NCBI GenBank assembly: GCA_942486035.1
Contig: CALNXK010000350.1
Location: 75,001 to 139,000 of the forward strand
DNA: 64,000 bases
Source of the DNA: Porites lobata
Lineage: Eukaryota > Cnidaria > Anthozoa > Scleractinia > Poritidae
Direction of reading: 5' to 3'
Part shown: in pieces, positions 34,241 to 45,322 of the stretch
How the letters are laid out: each line of letters starts with the position of its first letter
Numbering within the stretch: position 1 is the first letter of the stretch
Made by a program: the position numbers and the translations under genes
Notes under the pieces: generated by a model
What the model saw: only the letters and a program-made list of their open reading frames with translations
The model's database searches: none
Told to the model about the DNA's origin: nothing

Positions 34241-37030
34241 CTGTTATAAAAATAACAACTGTAGATAGTCTACATTAGCTCTCTAAAGATCGCTGAACGA
34301 ACCATTTGAAACCTTTTGAGTTTAATCAGGGTCACCAATTGAGAATATAGTTTATAACCTCTTAAACATATCATTGTTGACCGTATTTTAGTAATTAAAC
34401 AGTAGATATAGGCATATTTTTATCCCCTAAAAATTTTTCATCTGTTTGGATTTCCTAGCTAAAATTATAGTGATCCGAAAATTATAGGGATCAAAACTTG
34501 CCTTTTCCAAAATTTCAGCCGGAAAAATGGCTCCCGAAAATTATAGGCGACCTTTTTAGGATAAAAATACGTTAAAAATGGGGAATTATACCTTTTTTTA
34601 GATGTTCAAAAATCCTAGCAGAAGCCATCCTCGGAGACCCAGGGGCAGATAGTGGGGACGAGGGAAAGTCTAAACGGGCGGAAAAATATGACACGAAGAA
34701 AAGTAAAGAACGGCGAGAAGAGCTCTTCTCGCCGTTCTTTACTTTTCTTCGTGTCATATTTTTCCGCCCGTTTAGACTTTCCCTGGCCCCCTTTATCTGC
34801 CCCTGGGTCTCCGAGGATGAGCAGAAGCAGGCAAGCAAGAAATTTTACAAAAAATGTTTTTAAAATTCTAGATCTCAAATCGTCTTCCGATCAGATATTT
34901 TCCGAAAATTGACGTTGGGTGCGCCTGTTTAATTAAGAGAAGTTTAAAAACCTTTCAAAGTTTTTTTTTGGATGAATTTTAAGATAAACTTGAAATTACT
35001 ATCCTTGATGACGTAACACTATGACAACTGTAAAGTTTCTACTGAGGTTGTTACCAGATTAGATCACTGATTGAATCATTTAAAACTTACAGACTCAATT
35101 GATGTTTATCATTTTCTAACTAATTTTGGGGGTTAAGTTATTTTTAGTTGGATCGAGCACAACTGGAGTTTAAAGCTAATCAAGACCGAATGAAAATCAA
35201 AGGATCAATTCTCTATAATAAACTTTTTCAGAGTGATCTCAGAAGTAGAAATGTGTCTTTTCATTCTTCGTTCTTGTCGCCACATGTATGAATTATAAGC
35301 CACCGGTCTCGTAATCAAAATATTTCTTTACCACTGTCCCATTCTGTTTCACTTCAGTGACCTGCTTAGCCTCCATCTATTGATATAATATTCTGTTGAA
35401 ACAATGGAAACGATGCCTTAATTTCCATGTACTTATTCAGCTTCCTTGAGTGATACCCCACTGCTACCTGGGTTAATCAGATGCAAGAAATGCATCGGAT
35501 GTGCATAACGATAATGTAATTCAAAAGTGATTTGAAAGCGCCTCACTGAATATAAATAACTATGCTGGTTGGTGCTTGAGATTGAGTGTGAGATTGTATT
35601 TTGCCATTTTAGGTGTTGGCAAGAGAAGTTTGGAGTGCGCTGGTTTTACTGATCTGCCCAAATCATCCGGGTGGTATCCCAAATATATAGGGAACAGAAC
35701 AATAGAGGAGACGTCAGCCAATCAGGAAATACTGACGTCACTATAACTGATAAAACTGATTGGACAATACGGATTCTTTTATCTTTATTGTTCGTTGTTG
35801 TGATTTGAAATGGCAAAGGGAAGTTCTTTGAATGAAACTTTTGCAGGCCTTCTCGTTAAATTGAAACTTTTATTAAAGAAATAATAAGAAAGAGAAAGAA
35901 ACGGCATTCTGATTATCGATGCTGGCATTCTCAGTTTCATCAAAAAGCGACATATATATCGATCTGTCTTATCTTTGCGACATATATTATATCTATAAAT
36001 TCTCCCTTGTTTTGGCGAGGCAGGTAAACTGCGTTAATTCTTTAAAAGAACTAATCGGATGAACCGAAGCTAACCAATAAACTGTGAACATCAGATCAGA
36101 ATAGAGCTGAACTAAAATCAACGACTGTCTGAGCGGCCGACAGGTTCATTTATAGTTTATTACTAGAACGTTAGGGCGTAAACAGAACGACAAAAACTGT
36201 AGTGTACACAAAGACCACGTTTCATTTAACCACTGATTCTAAGCTAGAGAAGAGAAAACGACGTTTAATTTAACGACGAATTTAAAAAACGAGCTAACAT
36301 GTACAACGCAAAAATTTGGCATTGGTTTTCGCCAAACCAAAATTGATTCATAGTGTGTTTATGTTTTTTGTGCGAGTTTGTTTTTAAATTCATAAAAATA
36401 AAACTTTGAACGTGAGTTATAACACCCTTTGTTTTAGATAAAAGCTAGAAATGCATATTGTTACTGTAGTTGCGGAAACTATTGTTAGTTAGTTGTGGTC
36501 GATGGTGAACTTAAAACAAGACTTACTATTATTTTGTATTTTTAACTCGTTATTTTTCAAAACGGCCGTACATTTTCTTTCTTTTTAATTTTGGCACAAC
36601 ATCGTCTCTTCTTTCTTCTTTTAATAGGGAGCTCAAGCAAAGGCGTTCGACGTACGTCAAATTTCTTTTACTAATAGTCTTTGCCCAAAAATTTAGGCAT
36701 CATCGGCATACTGCTCGGCAGAATACTGCAGAAGGATGCTAAAAAAAACTCACTTTCGGTTGACGTGCGTCCGGCTCAAAACGTCTTTTAAGCTCACTAT
36801 TAAAATGCTGAATAATATCAACATGTAGAACGTTGCGTTTCTACTTCTCCTTTTCTCACTTGATCTCCCAAACCTGCGTCAAGGGCGGCGCTTGAATTTG
36901 TGGTTTCCCGTTCACGCGGGTCTTCATTCCCCCTAGGTTTTCTTCACCTTTTTAAAGGTGCTTAAATAATAAATAAATATTTATTTCTTTTATTGCGTAT
37001 TTTAACATTAAAAGATTTGATCAAGTGCGC
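34241..37030. repeat. Large repeated block, copy 3
   Basis: Collinear with 23397-26150 and 2996-5560. Differences include the 194-bp palindrome at 34626-34819 and, at its far end, a LINE insertion starting near 37031. No conserved coding sequence. Confidence 0.85.
34626..34819. mobile_element. 194-bp near-perfect palindrome with 9-bp target duplication
   Basis: CATCCTCGGAGACCCAGGGG at the left is mirrored at the right; the arms meet at AGAAGAGCTCTTCT, with only a few mismatches around 34650 and 34785. AGCAGAAGC flanks both ends (34617-34625 and 34820-34828). Copies 1 and 2 of the host block have a single uninterrupted site (CCTAGCAGAAGCAAGC near 3352, CCTAGCAAAGGCAGGC near 23765). Confidence 0.92.
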
Positions 37031-37866
37031 ACTGAGTACTTATAATAATAATAATAATAAATTCTTTATTCATCAAGACATAAAAATACATATCTTTTGA
37101 TACAAGTAAGTGTAAGAACTTAAAAAGTTAAAAAGTAAGAATTAAAAAAAATATATACCGGTATATATATCTAGTATATTACATAGCTAATTCATATTTA
37201 AAAACTAAACGATTAATAAAAGAGTTTTTGAAGCGCATAGTGTTAATCTTAGGTTTAAAACAAGTTTCTTTCCTAAGATTGTAGCTAGAGGGTTTAACAC
37301 GAGGCATAATAGATAAAAGTGGATGTCCTTTGGCATTAGAAACTTTTTTGAAAATTTTACGGTCTTGCCTCTATGAAATCATAAACACTTACAGGCTTAG
37401 ACGTATATTTCCTTTTAAAACAGCGGTCTAAGAAACATTGTACGGGTGTAAGATGGGACTCGGACGCGGCGTAGACAGATAATGCGTAATTAATATTAGG
37501 TAGAACTATAGTATTAAAGAGAAGGTCTCTTTCTGACTGATTGTACCCTTCTTTGCGCAGCGTTCTAAGGATATGTAGGGATTTGTCAGCTTTAATAAGT
37601 TTGTTCTTCACGTGCACTGAAAATTTGCTGTCACATTGGAAGGTGACGCCCAAAATCTCAACTTCTTTACAGCTTGGTATCATCCCAATAGGTGAATAGA
37701 GATCGTGGTTGCCTCTCTTTTTGATCGTCAACTCTTTACATTTGCTTGGGTTGCAAGACATTCCATTTGTGTTCGTCCAATCTACCTCCTTCCATACAGG
37801 AGCATTAATTGTCGAATCATCAGCGTACTTAAATAGCGCGTCATGATTACCTAAAGTGATGCGATG
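37031..37866 (-). mobile_element. LINE fragment with YADD, (ATT)n tail
   Basis: Reverse-transcriptase residues GNHDALFKYADDSTINAPVW, NGMSCNPSKCKELTIKKRGN, EVEILGVTFQCDSKFSVHVK and LPNINYALSVYAASESHLTP are read on the minus strand to 37357. The segment between YADD and WTNTNG is shortened. The 3-prime end is GAATAAAGAATTTATT plus an (ATT)n tract at about 37043-37062. Upstream it stops abruptly at TAAAGTGATGCG. The paralogous locus at about 26118-26142 is uninterrupted, giving an empty site. Confidence 0.88.
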
Positions 37867-39079
37867 TAATACATTCAGCCGGATCTCCACTGACTAGTTA
37901 CCCGCAAAATGCGTAGAGAATATTCAGTTATGCATGTTGCTTGTTAAGGGGTGCACTGGTTGGTAATACATTCTAAACCAGAATCATTCATTTTATACAG
38001 TCAGTAGAACTTAGCAGCGCTCAGGAAGTAATAAGTTATTAAGTCACTTCAGTTGCCACTTCAGTACAGCTCCAAGAACAATTATCTGCTAAAAAACAAA
38101 TCTACTCTTAATTTAAAGGCTCCAGGCGAGAAAGATTATTACGAAAGCTTAGGGCAGAAAAAAAATGCCATATAAAATTATTAAGTAAACGTGTCGGCAA
38201 ACTAGAGGATGCTTGTTTATAATCATTTTTGTCTTCAAATCTGTTTGTCAGCAGATCTCATTTTTGCTGCAAAATCAAACGTTCTAAGATGATCGCCTTG
38301 TGCCTACCTTAATTTGCCCGCTAGCAAAAGCAAAAATCAGAAACAAACAAATAAACAAACAAAAATAAGTAAATAACACCCTTTTTACAGGCTAGAACAA
38401 GAAGCATACAAAACTACACTCGTTTTTATAAATAACGAATTATCATCCTTTTCGAAAATGGCCAATTCAAATTCAATTGAAGACCCGGGGGATTCCCTTA
38501 CTTCTTTAACCTAAAAGGTTATGTGCCACTGAACAACAGGAAGTTGGTTTTAGGTCTCACCAGTGAGTCTCAAACAGGGTCAACTAGTTCACTATTTTGC
38601 GTCGTTAACAAGGTTAATTTTTGGACCGGATGCCTTTTAGAGAGTGTGAAAGTTGGGCCTACTTTTGTGCTATCGTTTAAAAAAAATGCTTTATTCTGTT
38701 TGCGAAACGAAATGAGTTAGGGTCATAAAATAATGTCTCTTTGTCTTAAACAGGGTACGGCCAGGTTACTGTAAATATCAAGTCTAATTAGCACGAAACA
38801 AAACAAACCAACTTTCGTCTCTTTCTCAGTACTTGCTGGTTGTCGCGAAATTGGACACGCCATTTTGACGCCCGTACTAAAACAGCAGGTGCATAGCTAA
38901 GGACTGTTCCGAGTTACGGGAGCCAATCTAGACATACGAAAATTGCTAGCCACTGAAAATGGCTAAACATCTACCCCTCCTCAGGGTCGGTGAATAGCGC
39001 TAATAAGACTCGATCGACGCTTATTGCGTCGTGGTTTATCCCGCCTCTTGGGAAGCTAGTTGTGCTCCAGTTCACTACG
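37867..39079. repeat. Spacer shared with 26140-27000, then unique sequence
   Basis: 37867-38390 follows 26140-26210 and 26560-26960, with most of the 26.24-kb MITE deleted. From 38390 to 39079 no gene is recognised; the 65-residue frame at 38523 is not supported by anything else. Confidence 0.6.
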
Positions 39080-39445
39080 AAATAAAATAAAATGGCGTAA
39101 GTAGGTAGGTAAGTAACATCTTCATTAAAGTGTCAATGTATTTAGTTTTCACAACTAACTGGGGACACAAGAAAAAAGTTAAAATTATTTATAAATAAGA
39201 AATAAAGAATGTAATACAATCAAAATATGTAGCATTTATAAATTGCACAATAAAACAAAAGGTACAATGTATATTAAAGGTTACGTCTCTAAGAATTGCA
39301 AAGGTTTCAGCAGTTATTGTTCGTTGGGTCTTTTTCCTAATGTTCTTTTTCAAAGATTCAATATTCGAGGAGCCTTTCAATTTATCACCTAGTTTCGACC
39401 ACATTTGAGGTCCTTGATAACTTAGCGAATGTTTTCCAGACTTTT
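39080..39445 (-). mobile_element. LINE 3-prime fragment
   Basis: Minus-strand residues SYQGPQMWSKLGDKLKGSSN and IESLKKNIRKK match the last part of LINE ORF2 proteins (a GPxxW-L pattern followed by a basic C-terminus). The 3-prime end has a (TACC)n-like tract at about 39098-39116. Everything upstream of the C-terminus is missing. Confidence 0.7.
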
Positions 39446-39547
39446 AACACTGTTAAAATAGTGTTAAAAGGGATATCAAAATCACTGTTTCTTAGTGAAT
39501 AACTATTGTTTTCTGCTTGATTAAATTAATAGTTCGTTAACAATACC

Positions 39548-41250
39548 CAGCCTCCCCGCAGACGCCCTTTGGGGTTCGTTTGTCACGCATTCATTTCTCC
39601 CCCACGGACGTCTGCTAAACACAGCCGACATTTACGTTCACCAATCACAAGCCGTTTACCGATTTTTGTAAAACGTAACCCGAGCCGCTTCTTAAGATTC
39701 GCACGATCAGTGAGGCTTTTGATCGAGTGTGCGAGAAATTTGTAATTAATACAGAGTTAAACAAGTATCAGAGGGAAGCTATCCTGCAAATTTTATAGCG
39801 AAGACCGATGAGTTCATAAATTTGCCGACGGGATTTGGCAAATCCCTTATCTATCAAGCTTTGCTGCTTGTTTGCGACACAGTGCGTGGAACTACTGGAC
39901 ATTATTGTTGTTGTTGTTTCTCCCCTGCTAAATGTTGCAAGATCAATCTACAAAGCTGGAAAATATTGGTATTCCTGCTGTAACGCTCGGTGATATTAGC
40001 AAAGAGAATATGAGGGTTGTCGAGAGAGGGACTTTCTCTGTTGTTTACGGAAGCCCAGAAGCTTGGTTGAAGATCGATCGGTGGAGGAAATGTTAGCGAG
40101 TGACTTGTACAGTTAGTATGTGGTCCTTGGTCCGCTACTTTCCCGAGCATGATTAAATATTTCGTCGAGAAATAAAATACAATAAGCAATGAAAGGTTCA
40201 ATGATTTATTGATTATAAGGATTCTTTCTTTCTTTCTTTGAAGGAGCGAGATTAAAGTTTGTTGACAGGTAGGTTAATTTGTCGTCCTAGCTTGAAGTTT
40301 GGACTTCGGCGGCACCGTGGTCATGTTTACTTAGCTTGTGAATAAATAAAACGCAACGGGAAGACGTGCCTTTTTGCAGAACAAGTTTTCAGATAAACCT
40401 TTTTCTGCCTTTGGAAGCGCATCGCTGTAGACTTCGAATTTTTTGTTTTACCGACTCATGAAATAATATAACCAAATTTCGCGTACTGGTCCTTGGTCCG
40501 CGACCCATGACCTTGGTGGAATTACATTTCGCAAAAAAGGAAAGGGCCTTTGTTTTCGAAGAATGCTTTGAAAATCTTCCCCATACACGTTTACGAGTTC
40601 TCTTTTTTATTAATACTTCGAATAAATACAGAGTTAATAGTAATTATTGTTTTCGACGGCGCTAAAAACCGCTCCGCGCTCGTGTGGGAGAACGTTGTCT
40701 GAAGTCTTTCAAAGAAAAGCAGATTCTGAGCAGACTATTTTATAGTCACAACTTCCGAAAAACTATACAGCTGACTGCAGCTTTATTGCATCATTTCTGT
40801 GATTTTTTCAAAACGTTTGAGTCGTCTCAGGTAGAAGATAGCTGTGCAAATAAATAATTCACTTGAGAATACAAAGGTCAACGTCCAGAGCACGTTTGCT
40901 GAGCCTTGCGATGTCAACTGCGCTTTTTCTAAACACACGAACTTGGTCCTTTCCTAAATCACAGCTGCAAAGAAAACAAAAAAATTCGCTTCTTATAACT
41001 TTCTTCGGAGTCTCACCCATGCATAGGCATAGAATAAATATTCCTCTAAAAAATCGAGAAATAATTCGTAGGTGCCGTTTCACTTATATCACAGCCCGTG
41101 ATTGGCTGACCGTCACACAATAACTAACCGCTTATTGGCTTATTCAAACCTGAATCCAGTACGTAAATGTCGGCTGTGTTTAGCAGACGTCCGTGAGGGA
41201 GAAATGAATGCGTGACAAACGAACCCCAAAGGACGTCTGCGGGGAGGCTA
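39548..41250. mobile_element. 1.7-kb TIR element carrying a helicase fragment, 9-bp target duplication
   Basis: The arms run about 90 bp: CAGCCTCCCCGCAGACG at the left, mirrored by CGTCTGCGGGGAGGCTA at the right, both including GGGGTTCGTTTGTCACGCAT and AACACAGCCGACATTTACG. AACAATACC is on both sides (39539-39547 and 41251-41259). Inside is a RecQ-like helicase fragment (39700-40095). No transposase is seen. Confidence 0.87.
39700..40095 (+). pseudogene. RecQ-like DEAD-box helicase N-terminal fragment, frameshifted
   Basis: Pieces in three frames assemble into an ATP-dependent helicase start: LNKYQREAIL, then NLPTGFGKSLIYQALLLVCD with Walker A TGFGKS (39828-39845), then IVVVVSPLLN, and QDQSTKLENIGIPAVTLGDI followed by VVERGTFSVVYGSPEAWLK. 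Stops and at least two frameshifts separate the pieces, and the DEAH box onward is missing. The Walker A and SPLLN...QDQ spacing is that of RecQ helicases. It lies wholly inside a TIR element, so it was either captured or is a relic of an element-encoded helicase. Confidence 0.75.
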
Positions 41251-41279
41251 AACAATACCCGGCGCGAGGCCATATTTTA

Positions 41280-41560
41280 CTTTGTACAGTAATATAGCAA
41301 TATCTTGCAGTCTTCGATTAAGTATTGAACGAACCAAAAGGATTTCGTATGATTATGCCATACCAGATGGCAATATGTTAAGTGAGGCAGGATGCCTTTG
41401 GATGATTTGTAGATTATCAGTTTTGCATTGCATGGTATCAAACTTTCGCAGTCTAAATAGTACACCATCTTTTTGAATTGCTTTATGCAAAAGTTACTGA
41501 TATTGGTGAAATTAAGCGTATATATGTTTTTTCCTTTCTGTAAACGGTATAGCGACATGA
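41280..41560 (-). mobile_element. LINE reverse-transcriptase C-terminal scrap
   Basis: On the minus strand KGILPHLTYCHLVWHNH matches the conserved ILPHLxYCxxxW block after the reverse-transcriptase fingers/thumb, and RRLQDIAILLYKVKYG further on matches the usual C-terminus. The two are joined out of order or with large deletions. Non-functional. Confidence 0.6.
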
Positions 41561-43829
41561 AACTTCTTTAGTAATGCAAGCGGAAAATTTAATTTTGCTA
41601 ACGATTCAGTTTTGTTTTCGGCTTGACTTATTCCTAGGGCTGAAAGGTCACGACGTCGTCAAGCACTAAGGCAAACTACTTTTATCTCTATTCGTTTAGA
41701 ACAGTACAATTTACTTCGTTATAGATATATTTCGGTGATTCTTACGCCTTGTCGTTAGTTGTGAAAGGTGGTTTGCATGCAGTTATCACTATGTAATACG
41801 TGCATGTTTTTATATAATACTGCAAGAAGCCTTGGGTTTATAAGCCACGACGTTGGATACTTAGGCTTAGTTCCTTTGTTTATTATTTCAGGTGTATTCT
41901 TACTGGGCAAAGACGGCTATTTACTATACCACAAACGTTATTGAATCATCCTCCTTGGGTTTCCCTCCACCCAGATTTAAAATCAGAGGAGCTCCTATGA
42001 ATCGACGCGCCTAGTGCCGAGTTGGCTATGTCCAACAGTTAAAAAAAAAGGACAAGTGGAATGATTGTTTTATTAAAAACGCCAACGAAATATCGAGAGT
42101 TCTTCCCGACTTGATTTGTAAAAAAATCCGATTTTCAGCTTGTTTTTAATTTTAAGCAGACACTACAGTTACGATATTTAGAGAGAATGGTACAATGGCT
42201 CATATACTGATGGTTAAGCCAGTCAGAGCTCTAGAATTGCATTATCCAATGATCCAGTTTGTTATACGTTGGTGCTCTTTTATCATAGGTGCAATGTTTT
42301 TTTGGTTATTCTAACCTTTTATTAGTTCACCTCCGGCTAAAACATCAAAGAAACGTTCTTTCGGTTAGGATGGTACAACCGACTGCTCTCCAACGGCCAT
42401 GTTTGCTATCAGGCTAAGATAAAAGTGTCAGTATTTTCAAGCAAACCATCAAAAACACAGCAAAAAAGATAAAGTCGTTACACTGATGGTATTTATAAAC
42501 GTACAAAGAAATAAAAGCCTTGCTGAAATAAAAGAAAACTGTACTCTTGACGGACGTTCGTACTGTGACATCTTAACTTGCTATAACTTATTGTATGGTA
42601 TGCCCGGTAGGGGATATCCATACGGTGTACCCGGTAGGGGATACCCATACAGTATCCTGTACCGGGTAATTTACAGCACTGGTAATTTAGGTATCCAAAT
42701 GATCCCCACCCCCCACCAATTTTCTAAGGAAAGAAACCCTGGGAACTAAGTACTACTTCCTCCTTTCATCAAAAATATTTCGATATTTAACTTTTTCAAA
42801 ACATAAATCGTTCATATCATTGTCAGGGGCTTTTTATTTTTGTTTTAATCACCAGGAAAGCCTGCAAACAGCTTCATTGGATAGATCGATATTGAGAGAC
42901 TGTACGGGAAATTCTCTGTTAAGGAGCGGACATAATGAGTTCAATTAATCTCTCTGATCTTATTTGTTAGGAAAAAATAATGGATGGTCTCTTATTGAAA
43001 GCTCTCGGGTGAATCAAGAAATGGGTCTCTTGAAATTTGTAAGGGGGTGGTCTAGTTGTTTAACTTTTCGTCTTGAAACTTTGCATGCGGTAAATACTTC
43101 TTAAAAAATATTCTTATCCGTTGTCGCTAATAAGCTATATTAGTCCAATTTTACGACATTTCACAAATACTAGCGGTGGTTTATTTTGTTTTCTTTCAAT
43201 GACTATTAACAGAAGGTTTATGGAATTAATAGGGCTTTTTCAAAATTTTTTGTTTTGCGTGAACTATAACGTTTCCAGTTGAGAGTGGGACTGGGTCGAG
43301 GAGAAAACATTTGAAAATTGCATAGGGATAAAATATTTTGCAATTCCTCGTTTAATTTGACTCATATGCCTTTAAACTTAACACTATGGAAAAATAAACG
43401 GGAGCTTCACAAGTCATTTTCATGGCGTAATCTGAAAATACTAAATTTTGCATAATTATGGGTGTGGCTGGTCACGTGACCTTAAGAGGCACAGTGTGAC
43501 GTCTTAAAATGGTGTTAATGTTAAGCACATATGTTTAAGTAAAAATGAAAGAAGATGGCGGACAAAACAAGAAAAAATGATGAAAGCCCAAAATGGAGCT
43601 TCACTCGAGCTTTAATAACACATAGAAGCAAACTACACAAGTACTGACATGAAAGAAATATAACAAAGATGCTATAAACATACTTAATGGGAAGGTTTGA
43701 CAAGAAGACTGGTATTGGCCAGTCGAAATATCGCAACTTAACTCTATTTCACGTTGTTTGATCAGTCCCTGCAAAAGTCTTCTTGACTGTAACGTTTTCA
43801 ATTATATATATTTTGACTGATCACGATCT
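41561..43829. repeat. Partly repeated spacer, no gene recognised
   Basis: 41980-42960 follows 53100-53770 and 28070-28690 (GAGCTCCTATG, TTCACCTCCGGCTAAAACATC, TTGGATAGATCGATATTG). CCGGTAGGGGATA-CCATAC occurs twice at 42605-42650. The remainder shows no exon; frame 42486-42749 is driven by that short repeat. Confidence 0.55.
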
Positions 43830-43951
43830 TTTTGGATCCGATGTTGAGCAAGATTGTTCGTACACGGTTTTGCAGTGTTTTTTTCACCTTAACTAAACAA
43901 AAGAATATCAATGTTACGAGTAAAAACATTCAATTTTTTCCCCACTGTTTG

Positions 43952-44136
43952 AGAGATAATCTGGTCTGTCAAAGGGAAGGGAGAGAGGATATTGGCGCGT
44001 GGGAAGCACGAAGGGCGCGCGAGAAAGAAGGAAAGGGGTCGTGCCTCTCCTCCCTTCTCCCCCACGTGCGGTCTCGCTCCTAAATTCCCTTCTCTTCCCT
44101 TTCGAACGCTGGCACGCAGGCAGGAGAAAATCACGT
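43952..44136. mobile_element. Palindromic MITE related to 28924-29120
   Basis: GAGATAATCTGGTCTGTC at the left and CGAACGCTGGCACGCAGGC at the right are degenerate inverse ends, with GGGCGCGCGAGAAAG and a C-rich inverse arm in the middle. Confidence 0.5.
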
Positions 44137-44278
44137 TATCCTAAAATCATGCTCATCTTTCCAGATAATTGTTATAAATTTTACAAGGTGCGACTTTTAT
44201 CCTCAAAATTCTTATCCGATTTTAATAATGGTTTTGCCTTGAAGTGTTTAGATACAAACTGGGAATCGTGCATTGATT

Positions 44279-44690
44279 GAGGAGAAGTGTGACGTCACCT
44301 TACCATGGTAGCAAATTTATGACAACAATAGGGGCTCTTTGCAACGGCGACGGCTAACAGCAAAAAAACGTCTTTGCACGTGCATCACACTTTTTTGTAC
44401 ATTTTTTAGCCGTTGTTGCACGATCGCGACATGAAACTTCCTAATTTCACACGCCCGCTTTAAGGAGTCGGTGAACGCAAGGCAAAAATTTTGTTTTTCT
44501 TTTTCTAAACTTACATACACTCCCTTCGTATTTAACCCAGAAAATTTCGCCCACCTTTTACAAATTAAATAAAATTAAATAAGATCAAGGAAGTTTGAAA
44601 CTGTGCGAATCCACTTTTTAAGTGGCGTTTTGGTTTGTTGTCGTCCAAAAATTTTGCCACCATGGCAACGTGACATAACGACTTCTCCTC
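44279..44690. mobile_element. 412-bp TIR element
   Basis: GAGGAGAAGTGTGACGTCAC at the left is mirrored by GTGACATAACGACTTCTCCTC at the right (one arm slightly diverged), and the homology continues through CCATGGTAGCAAA/CCACCATGG. A second copy of the left arm at 49916-49942 is interrupted by another element. A clear target duplication is not visible. Confidence 0.75.
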
Positions 44691-45322
44691 TCTATTCACC
44701 AGAATCATTTAATTAAATCGTTTTCTTCAGCAGTTTTTTTTTTCTTTCGCTGAGATGAAAGATTATATCAAGGCCTAAACTTTGACTTCATATTTATAGA
44801 CTTCAAGAAATGAACGAAAATCCGATGGTGTACTTGCTTATATTACCCAAAGGAGAATGGGTTCCCCTGAGATATATGCTGTATTGATATATATCTTTCT
44901 TCCATAACGTATCACATAAAAAAGGATTGCCAATCAATCGCTCTCTATCACAGTCATCTTTAGCTTTATCTCGTCACCCAACGGGAAGGAACGCTGCGTA
45001 GCAAGACAAAACGGCTGTATGGGGGATTAGTTCCCTACGAGCTCAGCCGATTATTGTATCGTCACGAAAGCTGCCTCCCCACAAAGGAACTAAAGAAGCG
45101 TTGCGTGACAAAACAAAGAACTGCTGCACAAAAGTGCACGAATAAGACTAACATGCCGACATAATAATACAAAATTGTGTTTTTATACGACCAAAGTAGC
45201 CACAATGGGCTAAAAAAAAATAACCGAAAACAATACTTTCGCACCATGCGCTTTACAGTCTATATTTGAAGAAAGCTTTTCTAAGGAAATTAAAACAACG
45301 CCAAAACTAAAGACTTCCCCTA

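Larger units (their letters stand above)
43830..45310. repeat. 3-prime flank of the gene unit, copy 3
   Basis: Collinear with 6521-7410 and with 28850-29930. It contains two mobile insertions (43952-44136 and 44279-44690) and ends at the exon 3 stop of gene C. Confidence 0.75.

Noticed and set aside
34572..34912. Three overlapping frames, on both strands, sharing the same peptide
   Set aside because: The 194-bp palindrome makes both strands read alike; the peptide is an artefact of the hairpin.
37043..37062. Possible CRISPR or regulatory repeat array
   Set aside because: It is the simple (ATT)n tail of a LINE. No CRISPR-like repeat-spacer array occurs in this eukaryotic window.
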